Shown one piece after another: positions 9,763-19,670 of a stretch of 22,805 bases of DNA (positions are counted from its first letter, which is position 1; each line of letters opens with the position of its first letter). Source of the stretch: Rhizophagus sp. LPA8_4_AMF (lineage: Eukaryota; Glomeromycota; Glomeromycetes; Glomerales; Glomeraceae); assembly GCA_021464525.1 (NCBI GenBank), contig JADRCO010001074.1:1-22805 (forward strand), read 5' to 3'. Made by a program: the position numbers and the translations under genes. The notes beneath the pieces are model-generated. The model was not told the origin of the DNA and ran no database searches. It was given only the letters and a program-made list of their open reading frames with translations.

Positions 9763-12700
9763 TTAATATTCTTCTCCACTTGATAATTCATCAGGTGCCG
9801 TAAATTCATTTAAACGATCTTCTTCAGGTGAAAGTGGATTAAATGAAATTTCTGATTCCTCATGATCATATTGCGAGGGTTTGTTTTCTCCTTCTCCTTC
9901 TCCAACTCCTCTTCCTTCATTCGTTGGCTCTCGTACGTGTACATTAAATAATTTTGAAGGAAATTCATGATTTCCATAAGCGCTAACTTTTGCTTCACCC
10001 AAATATTGCGAATTACCGCCCCAATATCCAACCAATGCATTTCCTCCCTCACTAGATGTCAATGCTTTACTTAATTCGACATTATCTTCTACGCAAATTT
10101 TCTTTAGAGGATTACGCGGTAACCAAAGTTTACGATTTAATGCTTTAATGAGATTTGGATGTGTATAAGTTTGATACGTTGATGTTTCGTCCTGAATTAC
10201 TTTAAAATTTGGATCATGTGTAAAATGTGCTGGATGATAAGATCTTAAATTTCCTGCTGAAGGTAAACGTTGAGCATGTCCACTTCGAAAATTTTCAATA
10301 GGTGAAGCTGTCATTGGTTTGTCAAGAAAATTATTTCTATTTTCTGGAGGAATTATTGTTAATTTATTACCTTTTTTAAATTTTATATGTGGTTTTTTAC
10401 TTGAACTTATATTATTATTATAATCACTATTATTATCCTCAGTTTCTTGAATTGATGATACTTTTGGTGGTTTGATTGACATATTATTATTATTTGAATT
10501 ATAAGCTGAATTTATTAATGTGTCACTAGTTGCGGAAGAAAGATGATTATCTTTAACACTCGCGCTCCCTTCATTTTTTTCACTCGGGGATATTGAATTA
10601 TTACGTGATCTTTCTGTAGATATTCTAATTATCTCGATAGAATTTTGTGATTTTTTATCGTCATCACCATCATCTCCATTTTGACTATTATTTTCAACGT
10701 TATCTTTTATAATAATTCCATTGGTTTTTGTGGAAGCTATTTTCGTACTAGTATCACTTTCTATACTATTCTTTTCTACTAATTCGCTAAATCCATTCTT
10801 TGTGTTAAGTTTCTCATATATTATATCACCATTTTTATTATTATTATTTGCAGCGCCAATCGTGTTAGCTTCTCCTTTAATTAACAAATCAAATTCTTTT
10901 TCAGTATGAGATGATTCAGGTAAATTAGAAGGCACAATACGCTCATTTTCATTTATATTAATAACTTCTTGATCACTTTGGCTGCTTTGTTCATTCTGCT
11001 GACAATTTTGTACTGACAAGCGGGAATCCAAAGCTAAATAATGCGTTCTAGAATAAAATGTTTTATAACAATAATATTTGAAATATCCCGTACCAATCAA
11101 GAGAGGTACTAATATGGCACCTGACACAATTGCTTTACGCAACCAAATTACACCAATTATAGTGAGTTGAAATATGATCAAACCATCTGTGGTGTAACGA
11201 AAAACACGTCGATAAAATTTTCCACCTGCCTCATATCGACGTACATAGCAATATGCAAATTGATGTTTAAATACAACTAGTGCAAAGCCATAATATAAAA
11301 CAGAAAACACTAAAATTAAGGGATTAATCACGGAGTAAGTGACCGTAATAACGAAAACTAAAATATGATTCGGGTAATAATAATAATATGGAAAAGACCA
11401 AGGATGCGTCACACGTTGAAGCATGCGGGGAGTTGTTGAAATGAATCGGGAAGTAAGAATGATGTGAAGAAATAATTGTGATCCAACTTGAACAAGTTCA
11501 AGCCCATGAGTACAAGTATTAAATATGATATAACTTATGAAAAACGTGGCACCCTAATAAAAAAAAAAATTTACATAAAAAAAATGATCTGTTATTAAAT
11601 ATATTGAAAATTATAGATCCTTACCTTAGGCAATGCATTTGCTAAAACTTCAAGTATAGATGTTGGTTGTTGAAGTAAATCATAAATAGATGTTAAAAAT
11701 GTGGTACCCAACAAGAATACAATGAACACATTGAAAATACTAAAATAATAATATCGTGTTAAAACAGCTTTTTCAAGTTCTGAGTATGAAGGAAAAGCTT
11801 CTTGTTTTGATAATTCTATAAATTAAATTAATAATAAGTTTATGTACATATCGTTCGTTAGGAAAGGAATGAAAAAGAAATTTTAAATTTTATGACAAAC
11901 CCATCAAAATCCAAGGCAAAAATGACATAAAGAATGTAACTAATACTGTTGGTAACACATTTTGAAGCATAGTTCTTATAATGGGTGTTGTATCTAAGAA
12001 CGGACCTAGAAATTTTATTTTACTAGAAAGTGAATCAATGGTCGTAAGAGTAAGAAAGGCAACAATTGGGAAAAGCCAAAATATTATCAACGCCCTAAGA
12101 AAAAGAAAGACTAGGTCAAATATAATTACAATAATGAATTAATTATTAGGTACAAATAAATTAACTCACCAGACACAAGCATTTACGACTATATAACGAA
12201 TTAACTTTTCTCTAAAATCCTTTGTTAAGTTATCCCAGAGAATGTCTCTTGGTTCGGGAGCCATCTGTGTAGTACAGGTGTGGGGATTTGAGCTCATTAT
12301 ACTTTGAGCACATAACTGCGCGCTAATATGATCTTTAAATGTGACAAATCCTGTACTCGTAGCTTTATAAGGAGGTCCTTGAATTGATTTTGAACGTAAT
12401 TCGGCGATACGGCGATCAAGATAATTAAATTTCTTTAAAAAAGTATCAATAGAAATTTCTTTATCTCCAAAAAAACCTTTCCTATGGGTTGGTTGATATT
12501 TGTCTAGCACATTCTTTGATATATGACGAAGAGCATTCCATATTAAGAATTGACGACCGTAACCATCTTCACGATCCATTAAATCATTACTTGAAAAAGT
12601 TCCAGATGTGGAAAATTTAGAATGTCTAATTACACTCTCATTATTATTCTCTGATATGGATTCATTCGTATTTGTACGTCGTCTCTTACGAGGATCTAAA

Positions 12701-13674
12701 CGGTCAACAAGATTGTGAATTCTTTGATTATCTCTTCCTTCACCAGTTTCAAGATTAACATTCGTTATATCATTATTATAACCAAATAATCTTGCCCAAA
12801 ACCCAGTTCCAAGTAATTTCCTCCTTTTTATAGCATAATAAACATTATTTGCAAGTTGAATATGTGCTTTTTCTAATGACATAAGAGCACTTTCTCTCCT
12901 TGAAATTTTTCGATCTAATTTTCCAGTAAGTCTTACCATTCTAACAGACTCTACTTCACCTAATCCAAGATTACTAATAAAATTTTGAAGTTCTTCTTCA
13001 GATCTTAAATCTCGAGGTATTCTAGATATCATAACGGTTCGTTCGGTTATTGAACCATTTAAAATCTTATCTAAAAGATGTTTTTGATATAATTTCATAT
13101 ATTCATAATAATTTATATATAAGAGATACATCCAACTAAGGCTCACTATATATGTACATATAACATGAGCCCATAAAACAGTAATATTTGAAGGTTCAAT
13201 ATTACTAAGAGAGAGTCTTGGTACTTCCTTCTCTTTAGGAGGCGCGGTATAATTTATTGGTATTAGAATCGAACTAACAATAATAGCATTAAACAATACA
13301 AATTGAAATGCCATCTTAAGAAATCTAATATGCATTAACGCATCAAGTCCAACATTTTTTAAATAAAAATCATCCTTTAAAAATATAGTTGCCCTTATCC
13401 ACGAAAATAAACCTGGTGGTATTTGTGGTGAAGCATTTCTGTGATAAAAAATCATTGAAAGTCAGGTTCTGGTTAAAAAAACTCTAAAGAAAGAAAAGAA
13501 ATAAACTCACTTTGCTAATCTTGTCCTAGGAGTATATAGATACTGCATAGATTTTTTCCTTCTATTCCATTCAAATTGTAATAAACAATATATAGAAATG
13601 GAGACTGATATTCCTAATTGAGTTCCTAAACCCAAATAAGTAGAAGTATAGTATGCAGTTTCAATCGTAGCCAT
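9763..13674 (-). CDS. CSC1: CSC1/OSCA/TMEM63-like (DUF221) calcium-permeable cation channel
   Basis: Five exons: 13511-13674, 12170-13438, 11901-12094, 11625-11815, 9763-11553, all GT..AG and in frame, 1202 residues. Order: an N-terminal membrane segment (about 14-36); PGLFSWIRATIFLKDDFY and GLDALMHIRFLK, typical of the RSN1_TM region; segments at about 97-118 and 140-165; a cytosolic PHM7_cyt domain from TVMISRIPRDLRSEEEL to FVTFKDHISAQLCAQSI and APEPRDILWDNL; then the channel core starting at VVNACVWALIIFWLFPIVAF, through LPKGATFFISYIIF and THPWSFPYYYYYPN, to KHQFAYCYVRRYEAGG. The last ~400 residues are a disordered Asn/Ser/acidic tail. Relatives (yeast Csc1, plant OSCA1, animal TMEM63) are osmotic or mechanically gated channels of the plasma or endomembranes. 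The tail makes this protein longer than the ~780 residues of yeast Csc1. Start chosen because MATIETAYY leads straight into segment 1. Confidence 0.93.
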
Positions 13675-13918
13675 ATTTAAATGGCTTCTTGACTGTAAAG
13701 TTTATAGATCGATCAAAGCTTAAAAGTAAAATGAACGCGTCACAACACTTTTATTCCTTGATTTTACACAAACAAATAAACATTTAAAGAAATAGGGATA
13801 TCGAATAAAAAGAAATTAAGGAAATTTTAAGAAGCGAATCAGGTTTAGATTTTCGTTTAAAAAAAAAGTTTCGAGGTTAAAAAACGTTTAAGAATGTGAT
13901 ACGGGTTGACCGATCATC
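13675..13918. promoter_or_regulatory. 5' flank of CSC1-like gene, possibly a divergent promoter
   Basis: Non-coding interval between the CSC1-like start codon and the tentative plus-strand micro-ORF. Neither a clear TATA box nor a repeated operator-like word stands out. Called only from position. Confidence 0.35.
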
Positions 13919-14205
13919 ATGGCGACATTATCACAATATCACTCCAAGTAAGTATGTATGTATAACATATTGTTACAAGTTCAACCCCAAAAAAGCCAAA
14001 AAGGTTATAATTTTCCCAATATAAAGATAAGAAATTATATTTATTAGGAAAATATCTCATCAAATAAACTAAACCATAAATGTATAGTGTGTGAAAAATA
14101 ATAGGAATTTTATTTTATTCTTGGCTTGTTTTTTTCAGTTGTTTCCAATTTTGTCATACTGAGGTAATTCCCCTTCTACGTATGACAAATAATTTCCTTT
14201 TCTAA
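13919..14205 (+). CDS. Tentative spliced micro-ORF, 31 codons; unknown
   Basis: An ATG at 13919 reads MATLSQYHS and runs into a strong donor (GTAAGT, 13948). After a polypyrimidine tract the acceptor TTTTTTTCAG (ending 14138) opens exon 2, 14139-14205, which continues NCFQFCHTEVIPLLRMTNNF and stops at TAA. The 191-nt intron is longer than those in neighbouring genes and the product is tiny. No homology or motif is recognised. It may be a real short gene, the 5' part of a non-coding transcript, or chance. Confidence 0.2.
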
Positions 14206-14525
14206 TTCTATGAAATATGTCCCGAATTTTGACGTTTTGCTAGTAGTCTTTTTCAATGATTTTAAAGTTTTAAATTTGAATATAATTTCTAAAATTAGGG
14301 TCATTTTCTTCTCTCTCCCTTTTGACAATTATTATACAAAATATCCATATTTCCTTTTAACGTAACGATTGCGATTCTGATTTTCAAGTTCTTTTCATCA
14401 AATCTTCTAAACTAAAATAAGATCAGTTCGATAAAGAATTTTTTTGTTTATTTATGTCATTTTATTTATATGTCATTCTATTAAAATCTCGTGTAAATGA
14501 TAAAACAACCATTTAAATAATGGCA

Positions 14526-14607
14526 GTATAAAAATTGTAATACTGCGGAAATTCCCGAGTACAACGCAGATAAGCTGCGAAATTTCTTTCCGTATTACCC
14601 GCTATAC
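14526..14607. other. GC-richer, stem-forming island; candidate structured RNA or small inverted-repeat element
   Basis: The segment contrasts with the very AT-rich surroundings. GTAATAC (14537-14543) is the exact complement of GTATTAC (14592-14598). Inside it, GGAAA pairs with TTTCC, and the core CGCAGATAAGCTGCG forms a perfect 5-bp hairpin. GTATA and TATAC extend the outer stem after an unpaired stretch. A T-run at about 14626-14634 follows on the plus strand and could stop RNA polymerase III. No known RNA family is recognised, and a decayed miniature inverted-repeat element would look similar. Confidence 0.35.
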
Positions 14608-14986
14608 TTATTCAGTAAAATTCCATTTTTTTTTCTATGCGATCCATTATTTATTTAAACAATGAAACAAACCCTTATTTTAATTTTTTTATAAAAGTTC
14701 TTTATTCCGCAATTGTTTGAAATTTTTTTAGAACAAAAAAAAAAATTTTTGGTCGTTTAAAATAGTACAGTAATAAAAAGTTGCCTTTTTCAATTTTTAC
14801 ATTATTTTATGAATAAAAATAAAGTTTCAAAAAATGTTACATAAAAAACTTCTATCGTGCCATCATTCTTTAAAAAGAAGTATATTTGTTTGACCATATT
14901 TTTTTACAAAAAAGAAAACAGTTCAATCGTATAATTTATATATACTGTATAGGGTGGAAATTTCCATAGAAATTTCTCGGGGAAAT

Positions 14987-14998
14987 AAAAAAAAAAAA
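14987..14998 (-). terminator. Pol III T-run terminator of the first tRNA-Gly
   Basis: Read on the minus strand this is an uninterrupted run of T residues starting 11 bases past the tRNA 3' end, the standard RNA polymerase III stop. Confidence 0.8.
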
Positions 14999-15009
14999 GA
15001 GAATTTAAC

Positions 15010-15080
15010 TGCATGCTCCGAGAATCGAACTCGGGTCTCGCGCGTGGCAGGCGCGAATTATACCACTAAACCAAGCATGC
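15010..15080 (-). tRNA. trnG-GCC: tRNA-Gly (anticodon GCC), copy 1
   Basis: Minus-strand cloverleaf: acceptor stem GCATGCT/AGCATGC (7 bp) plus discriminator A at 15010; D arm GTTTAGTGGTATAAT; anticodon stem CGCGC/GCGCG with loop CTGCCAC, anticodon GCC at 15046-15048; T arm CCGAG/CTCGG with loop TTCGATT. No intron. Internal promoter boxes are intact (TGGTTTAGTGG and GGTTCGA-like GAGTTCGATTC). It decodes GGC and GGU glycine codons. Identical base for base to the copy at 15379-15449. Confidence 0.97.
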
Positions 15081-15378
15081 TTAGTTGCTAGTAAAGCTCA
15101 AATTATTAATAATTATATTTTAAAGATATTCCGTAGTCTAAACCGCAACTAATTTTTTGGTAATTCTCGTCAGAAATGTCAGAAATTACTGACCAAGGAT
15201 TGCTGCTCTGTTTTTATAAGCCTCGTTCTTTTGCTGGTGAGGATGTGGTTGAAATAAATTGCCATAATAATCTTTTGTTAATCAAATAACCCGTTAGTTT
15301 TAGAAAAGTAGCCCAGACGTGAGAGTTTAATTTTTGGAGAACTTTTAAAACAAAAAAAAAAAAAAAATTTCAACTCTT
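15081..15378. other. Spacer between the two tRNA-Gly genes
   Basis: No gene seen. A short patch GTCAGAAATGTCAGAAATTACTGAC (in part self-complementary, about 15169-15193) is the only local structure. The flanks of the two tRNA genes are not obviously alike, so the duplication, if recent, covers little more than the tRNA itself. Confidence 0.5.
15352..15367 (-). terminator. Pol III T-run terminator of the second tRNA-Gly
   Basis: A 16-base A-run on the plus strand, so a T-run for the minus-strand tRNA transcript, starting 11 bases past its 3' end. Confidence 0.8.
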
Positions 15379-15449
15379 TGCATGCTCCGAGAATCGAACT
15401 CGGGTCTCGCGCGTGGCAGGCGCGAATTATACCACTAAACCAAGCATGC
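15379..15449 (-). tRNA. trnG-GCC: tRNA-Gly (anticodon GCC), copy 2
   Basis: Same 71-nt sequence as the first copy, same strand, offset 369 bases. All four stems, the GCC anticodon and the A/B box promoter elements are intact, so both copies look functional. Confidence 0.97.
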
Positions 15450-15870
15450 TAGATTATGAAAGAATCGCAAAATTTTAATTTCTAATAATTATTATAACCT
15501 CTAATTGGCATGTATTTATAGAATTTGACGGTGCAACGACTGCAATGTGGTACATTAGCTTAAGAACAAACTTTATATGTGAATCAGGGGTAATTTAGAT
15601 TTTACCTCTACGGTGTTTATTTATCACCTGTATTACGTTTCACTATCTGAAAGACTTATACGATTCAAGGTATAATAGAGCCTCATAATTAAATTTTTTT
15701 ATTTGAAGACTTATTCAAACATGAATTTTTTTTTTTTTGATTTTAACTAAAATACAAGGGAAAAAATTATAATACACGCCTCACCCATTCTTAAAATTCT
15801 AATATATAAAAAGAATGTCGTTAAATATATATATATATAAAATTAATAACAATAAATACAATATTTCTTC
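15450..15870. other. 3' flank of the RING gene, no gene seen
   Basis: AT-rich interval between the second tRNA gene and the stop codon of the minus-strand RING ligase. It should hold that gene's 3' untranslated region. No other structure stands out beyond a T-run at about 15725-15739 and a TA-repeat at about 15825-15840. Confidence 0.5.
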
Positions 15871-17772
15871 TTATCTCGAAGAATTAATGTTTTCCAGTTC
15901 TAATTCAACTACGGTACTATCATTATTATTTCGTGGTTGTTGTGGTTGTTGTGTATTTACCGGTCTTACGCTTGTGCTTCTTCTTCCTATACTACCAAAT
16001 AATTTACCAACGGCTTTACTCACTCTACCAACAACATTATTAATATTTCTCTCACTTTCTTCGCTTTCAACATTATTATCTTGATTAGGTCTATTATCAG
16101 TAATTATTTCTTCAATTTGATTTGGCCTACAATCTGTTTTACATAAAGGACAACTACTACTTTTTGTTGTTAACCAAGGATCGATACATTCTACGTGATA
16201 CCAGTGTTTACAGGGTAATAATCTTAATTGTTCACCGTCCTCAAAGTCTTCTATACATATTGCACACGTATCTACATCACTGTCATCTGTTACAGCTGTT
16301 GCTGGTGCTGTTGGAGTAGTTGAAGTGGTTGGAGTGGTTGAAACGGTTTGAGAGGTTGGAGAGGTTGAAGTGATCGGGGTGATTGGAGCGATCGGAGTGA
16401 CCGGAGTGGTTGGAGTGGTTGGAGTGGTTGTTAAATTATATAAATTTGTTGCATTATTAATCGCATTAAGTGATCTTGTTGATTTTGTTGAACGTGTTGA
16501 ACGTGTTGATCCTGAACGATGAAGTTGTTGATTCTTTGAAGTGGATTCATTATTTTTATTTTGTGTTCTTGAATCATCATTTTCATTTTGTTCATCCGAA
16601 TCGCTCGTTGATGATTTTGCAGTATCATTAGTTGATTCTACTACATTATTCGAAGTTGTCACAGCTTTTTTAACATAAACAACGATAGGAAAAGTGTCAA
16701 TAATTTCTTTTTCTAGAGTCCATTTTTTCATTCCTAATTCTTCATCAACAGCTCTCTGTCTTCTTACTTCATCTTGTTGATTCCTCCTTAAACGATAAAG
16801 TCTCATATGAATTAAAATGGACACAAAAAATGAAGCGACTAAAATACCACCAACTGCAAACATAGCGAATAACCAAGAACTAACGACCAATTGACGATAA
16901 GGGCTCAAAGTAATAGTTAAGACAGTTCTAGTACTTTCATCTTTATTCAATAAATACCTACTATGTAAAATATTTAATTCATCTGATAAACTCTTACCCG
17001 CTAATTTATTAACAGTAAATATTGTTATTTCATAATCATTTTGTTTCAATTTTAAAACTTCATCCATATTATTTTGAAAAGTTAAAATTAATGCTGTATC
17101 ATTATCAGCTATTGAATTAATAATTTTCATTGCTAAACTACAATTTGGATTCGCTGGACTAGTATCAGATGCTATTAAACCAATTTTATAAGGTGAAAGC
17201 ATATCAGGTATTGGAATTGAAGGAATAATTCCCAGTGGTGGTGGTTCATCTGAACCAAACTTAATACTTTGGCAACCATCTCCACGATCATATAATATTC
17301 CCTTTAAATTTTGACTTGTATTATTAGTTAAAGTACCTTCAACTTTCTGCTGTACATTTCCTTTACCATTGGCATCATAAGTATCATATAGTTGAGTACC
17401 ACCTACTGATGCAGGAAATCCATCATCGGGTGACTTTTGAACAGTATTTGGAACATTCTTTGGGTTAAAGGTTAATAATTCACTTGTTATTGTTGGTCCC
17501 GCTCCTGTCGGTTTTAATACTTGATGTGTTGTAGCAAAATATAATATGCTAATTAATGCTATTATAAATATTAATACACCATAACGAACCATTGAATTCG
17601 TTTTTAGGGTGTGAATTAATAAACTACATGCACTTCTTTGTCTTTGTGGGTGATGATTTGTGGTAGTGGCGGTATCGGAAACGGCGTTAGTAATGAAAAG
17701 CGAAGCTCTTTGAGCTTCTTGTGGTCTAGAAGGCTCAACCTCTGAGTGTGGTGCTGCTAACGTAAATGGCAT
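15871..17772 (-). CDS. PA-TM-RING membrane E3 ubiquitin ligase (RING-H2)
   Basis: Single open frame of 633 codons starting at the first ATG of the frame (17770-17772); the frame upstream of it is T-rich and lacks an ATG, so it is 5' flank. Order: a basic N-terminus; a signal-anchor segment at about 63-80; a lumenal PA-like region (about 81-295) containing KGILYDRGDGCQS and ALILTFQNN; a second membrane segment at about 296-322; a disordered Ser/Asn/Gln linker; a Thr/Pro repeat (about 448-491); then RING-H2 at 503-544 with Cys503, Cys506, Cys521, His523, His526, Cys529, Cys541 and Cys544, and the DPWLTT signature. PA-TM-RING ligases (RNF13, Goliath, plant RMR, fungal Tul1-like) ubiquitinate membrane cargo at Golgi, endosome or vacuole. 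Unusual here are the extra N-terminal membrane segment and the Thr/Pro repeat. No intron was needed. Confidence 0.9.
   Translation of the reverse strand: MPFTLAAPHSEVEPSRPQEAQRASLFITNAVSDTATTTNHHPQRQRSACSLLIHTLKTNSMVRYGVLIFIIALISILYFATTHQVLKPTGAGPTITSELLTFNPKNVPNTVQKSPDDGFPASVGGTQLYDTYDANGKGNVQQKVEGTLTNNTSQNLKGILYDRGDGCQSIKFGSDEPPPLGIIPSIPIPDMLSPYKIGLIASDTSPANPNCSLAMKIINSIADNDTALILTFQNNMDEVLKLKQNDYEITIFTVNKLAGKSLSDELNILHSRYLLNKDESTRTVLTITLSPYRQLVVSSWLFAMFAVGGILVASFFVSILIHMRLYRLRRNQQDEVRRQRAVDEELGMKKWTLEKEIIDTFPIVVYVKKAVTTSNNVVESTNDTAKSSTSDSDEQNENDDSRTQNKNNESTSKNQQLHRSGSTRSTRSTKSTRSLNAINNATNLYNLTTTPTTPTTPVTPIAPITPITSTSPTSQTVSTTPTTSTTPTAPATAVTDDSDVDTCAICIEDFEDGEQLRLLPCKHWYHVECIDPWLTTKSSSCPLCKTDCRPNQIEEIITDNRPNQDNNVESEESERNINNVVGRVSKAVGKLFGSIGRRSTSVRPVNTQQPQQPRNNNDSTVVELELENINSSR
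16305..16430 (-). repeat. Degenerate 9-bp coding minisatellite (Thr/Pro repeat)
   Basis: On the plus strand, variants of GGTTGGAGT and GATCGGAGT recur about a dozen times with 9- or 18-base spacing. On the coding strand they translate to TTP, TTPVTP and ITP units just before the RING domain. Units nearest 16400-16430 are most alike, and those toward 16310-16370 are more varied, suggesting older and newer copies. Confidence 0.85.
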
Positions 17773-19352
17773 ATTTACTAGTAAAAAAAAATATCTTTTT
17801 AAATAAAAATATACATATATATATATAAAATAAAGTTGAGCTCTCAAATAACCATAACTCAATTATTATTAAAAGAGACGAAGCAACTTATATTTATTTA
17901 TTTTTTTTTTATAATTTTATATATATAGTAAATTTTTTTTTTTTAAGTTAATAAGAAATTTCTTTTCAGATTGTTATATCTCCCTTTTTTTCCACAAAGC
18001 CATTTATAATATCGGTCGGCTATATGCGTTGGAATTGTTATAAATAATTTTTTTTTTTTGGTAAGTAATAATGAAATTGATGATCATACCTTATTTATTA
18101 TAATCAATTCGTTTTAAATTCATTACCTTATAAAGTAAATCATTTGCTTATAAAGTAAAACCATCTGTTATTTATAATTATACAATTTAAATATATAACG
18201 TAAGGGGAAAGTTTTAGCCTATTAGTGTTTAGCGTAGTGCAATGAGTGTAAAAGATAACAGGAATTTGTATAATTCAAACAAGCATTAGTAAACCATTAA
18301 TAATTGTTTCCACGTTGAGAATAAAAATAAATAACTAACCTTTTTATGTAAGAAATTTAAATGCTTTTCAGTCACTTGTTCAGTTACGTTATATTTTTTT
18401 TTTTCATTTTTTTCTATTTTTTTTTTTAGATCGATAAATTAGATGAAAGATCTCTTCCTAGATTTTCTTTTTTATATTTCTTTTATCATGAAACGATTTA
18501 AAGTTGTTCTGGTTAAAAAAAGTTATTAGAAATTATTAATATAAATTAGTTATAGAGTCAGTTATAATCAATGTAGACAAAGTTTCGAAATATTTTTATT
18601 CGTACAATTAAGGTATATTTATATTTATTGAAATTTAACCAAATTTGTTCAGAGTGGTTGATATCTAATTTTTAATTGGTTTTTTTTTTGGTAGATAGTG
18701 GATCTTCAAAAAATGCACCTATAGTTGAACAAACTGTGAATAAAAAGATATTCTTGTAAGACTATGATTGATAACCTGAAAATCGATAATTGTAATATTA
18801 CAAAATTAAGGGTGTGTAACGCTCGTAATATCGTAATATCTATCATCTGAAATCTTTATTTTTGTTCAAAAAACTAATAATACTTCATTTTATTTCTAAT
18901 TAATAATCATATCATTCAGGTACATGCAAATTATGCAGTGCATTTATTTCACAAAGCCAATAGATTAATTATAAACCTACAAAAAGAACATTTATGCAGT
19001 ATTGTTATGTTAACAAATAAAAAATTTTTGGATATAATAACCCATTCATCCGATCGAAAGGAATCTGATTTAAAAATGTTATTGTAGTAAATTTAAATAA
19101 TTAATAACTACCGTATTTATTGTCTCTTAATTAAACACATGTTGCACAAATATGTAAACAGGATAATACTCGATTTCATTATCTGTACAACATTTATTAA
19201 TAAAAAAGTCCTGCTTTCCCCAAATAAAGACTTTCTATTGATCATCGTATTACAAAAAGTCATATGAATTGACCTTTTACAGTGGGATGTCAGATTCAAG
19301 AATTGTATTATTGAAACATTTTTTGAAACATTTTTACATACATATGCATTGA
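17773..19352. other. 5' flank of the RING gene and a long gap with only weak gene relics
   Basis: No supported gene. The word CTTATAAAGTAAA occurs twice at 18127-18139 and 18147-18159, a 20-bp tandem pair of unknown meaning. Plus-strand scraps read DSGSSKNAPIVEQTVNKKIF (about 18698-18755) and, near 18925, CKLCSAFISQSQ, with a C-x2-C pair. They may be remains of a zinc-finger transposase or other repeat gene, but each is too short to assign. The 60-codon minus ORF at 19117-19299 is not convincing. Confidence 0.35.
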
Positions 19353-19670
19353 TTATCCAACAGTTACATACTTCTCATGTTGATTGAATAGCATTCCTCT
19401 TTGACATGCATATTCAACTTCACTTTTATTTCCATCTCCTAATTCTTTCACAAATTCAAGTGCTTCAACTTTATTGTTGAATGTGACATGGTTAATGACA
19501 CTATTTTCTTTGTGATAATCCAAATGATATACATAACAGTCCCAGGTTCATATTCTTCAAAATTGTGATGTAAATAGGTGGATGATATTATCCACTGTGA
19601 TATGACCAACACCATCAGTCACCAGAAAATCATACCATTTCCTTTTGTGATATATATACTAAACTCCTAG
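19353..19670 (-). pseudogene. Fragment of an unrecognised protein gene, in two frames
   Basis: Reading the minus strand, one frame (about 19670 down to 19565) gives KWYDFLVTDGVGHITVDNII and stops. After a frame change, 19547 to 19353 gives CYVYHLDYHKENSVINHVTF, then EALEFVKELGDGNKSEVEYA, ending at a TAA. Composition is protein-like (Gly, Asp, Trp, His and Cys present) and unlike the surrounding AT noise, so this is probably the 3' part of a real or once-real gene with at least one frameshift or an unseen intron. I do not recognise the family. Nothing upstream (to about 20000) extends it clearly. Confidence 0.45.

Larger units (their letters stand above)
14206..15009. other. AT-rich gap upstream of the tRNA pair
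   Basis: Apart from the stem-rich island at 14526-14607 and the A-run behind the first tRNA gene, nothing is recognised. There are several long T- and A-runs (about 14620-14635, 14725-14750), and no open frame looks protein-like. Confidence 0.5.

Noticed and set aside
13439-13455. ATG in front of the second CSC1 exon as a start codon
   Set aside because: It lies inside the intron. Splicing from the exon at 13511-13674 restores the conserved N-terminal membrane segment.
15815-16319. Plus-strand ORFs over the RING gene's 3' half
   Set aside because: Leu/Thr/Ser-rich shadows of the opposite strand's Asn/Ser/Thr codons.
17773-17862. 30-residue N-terminal extension of the RING ligase
   Set aside because: It starts at TTG, is dominated by T-runs translated as Phe/Tyr, and an ATG at 17770-17772 follows directly.
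19565-19670. TDGVG in the minus fragment as an RNA-dependent RNA polymerase motif
   Set aside because: The five-residue match resembles the eukaryotic RdRP F-T-D-G-x-G motif, but nothing before or after it fits that family.
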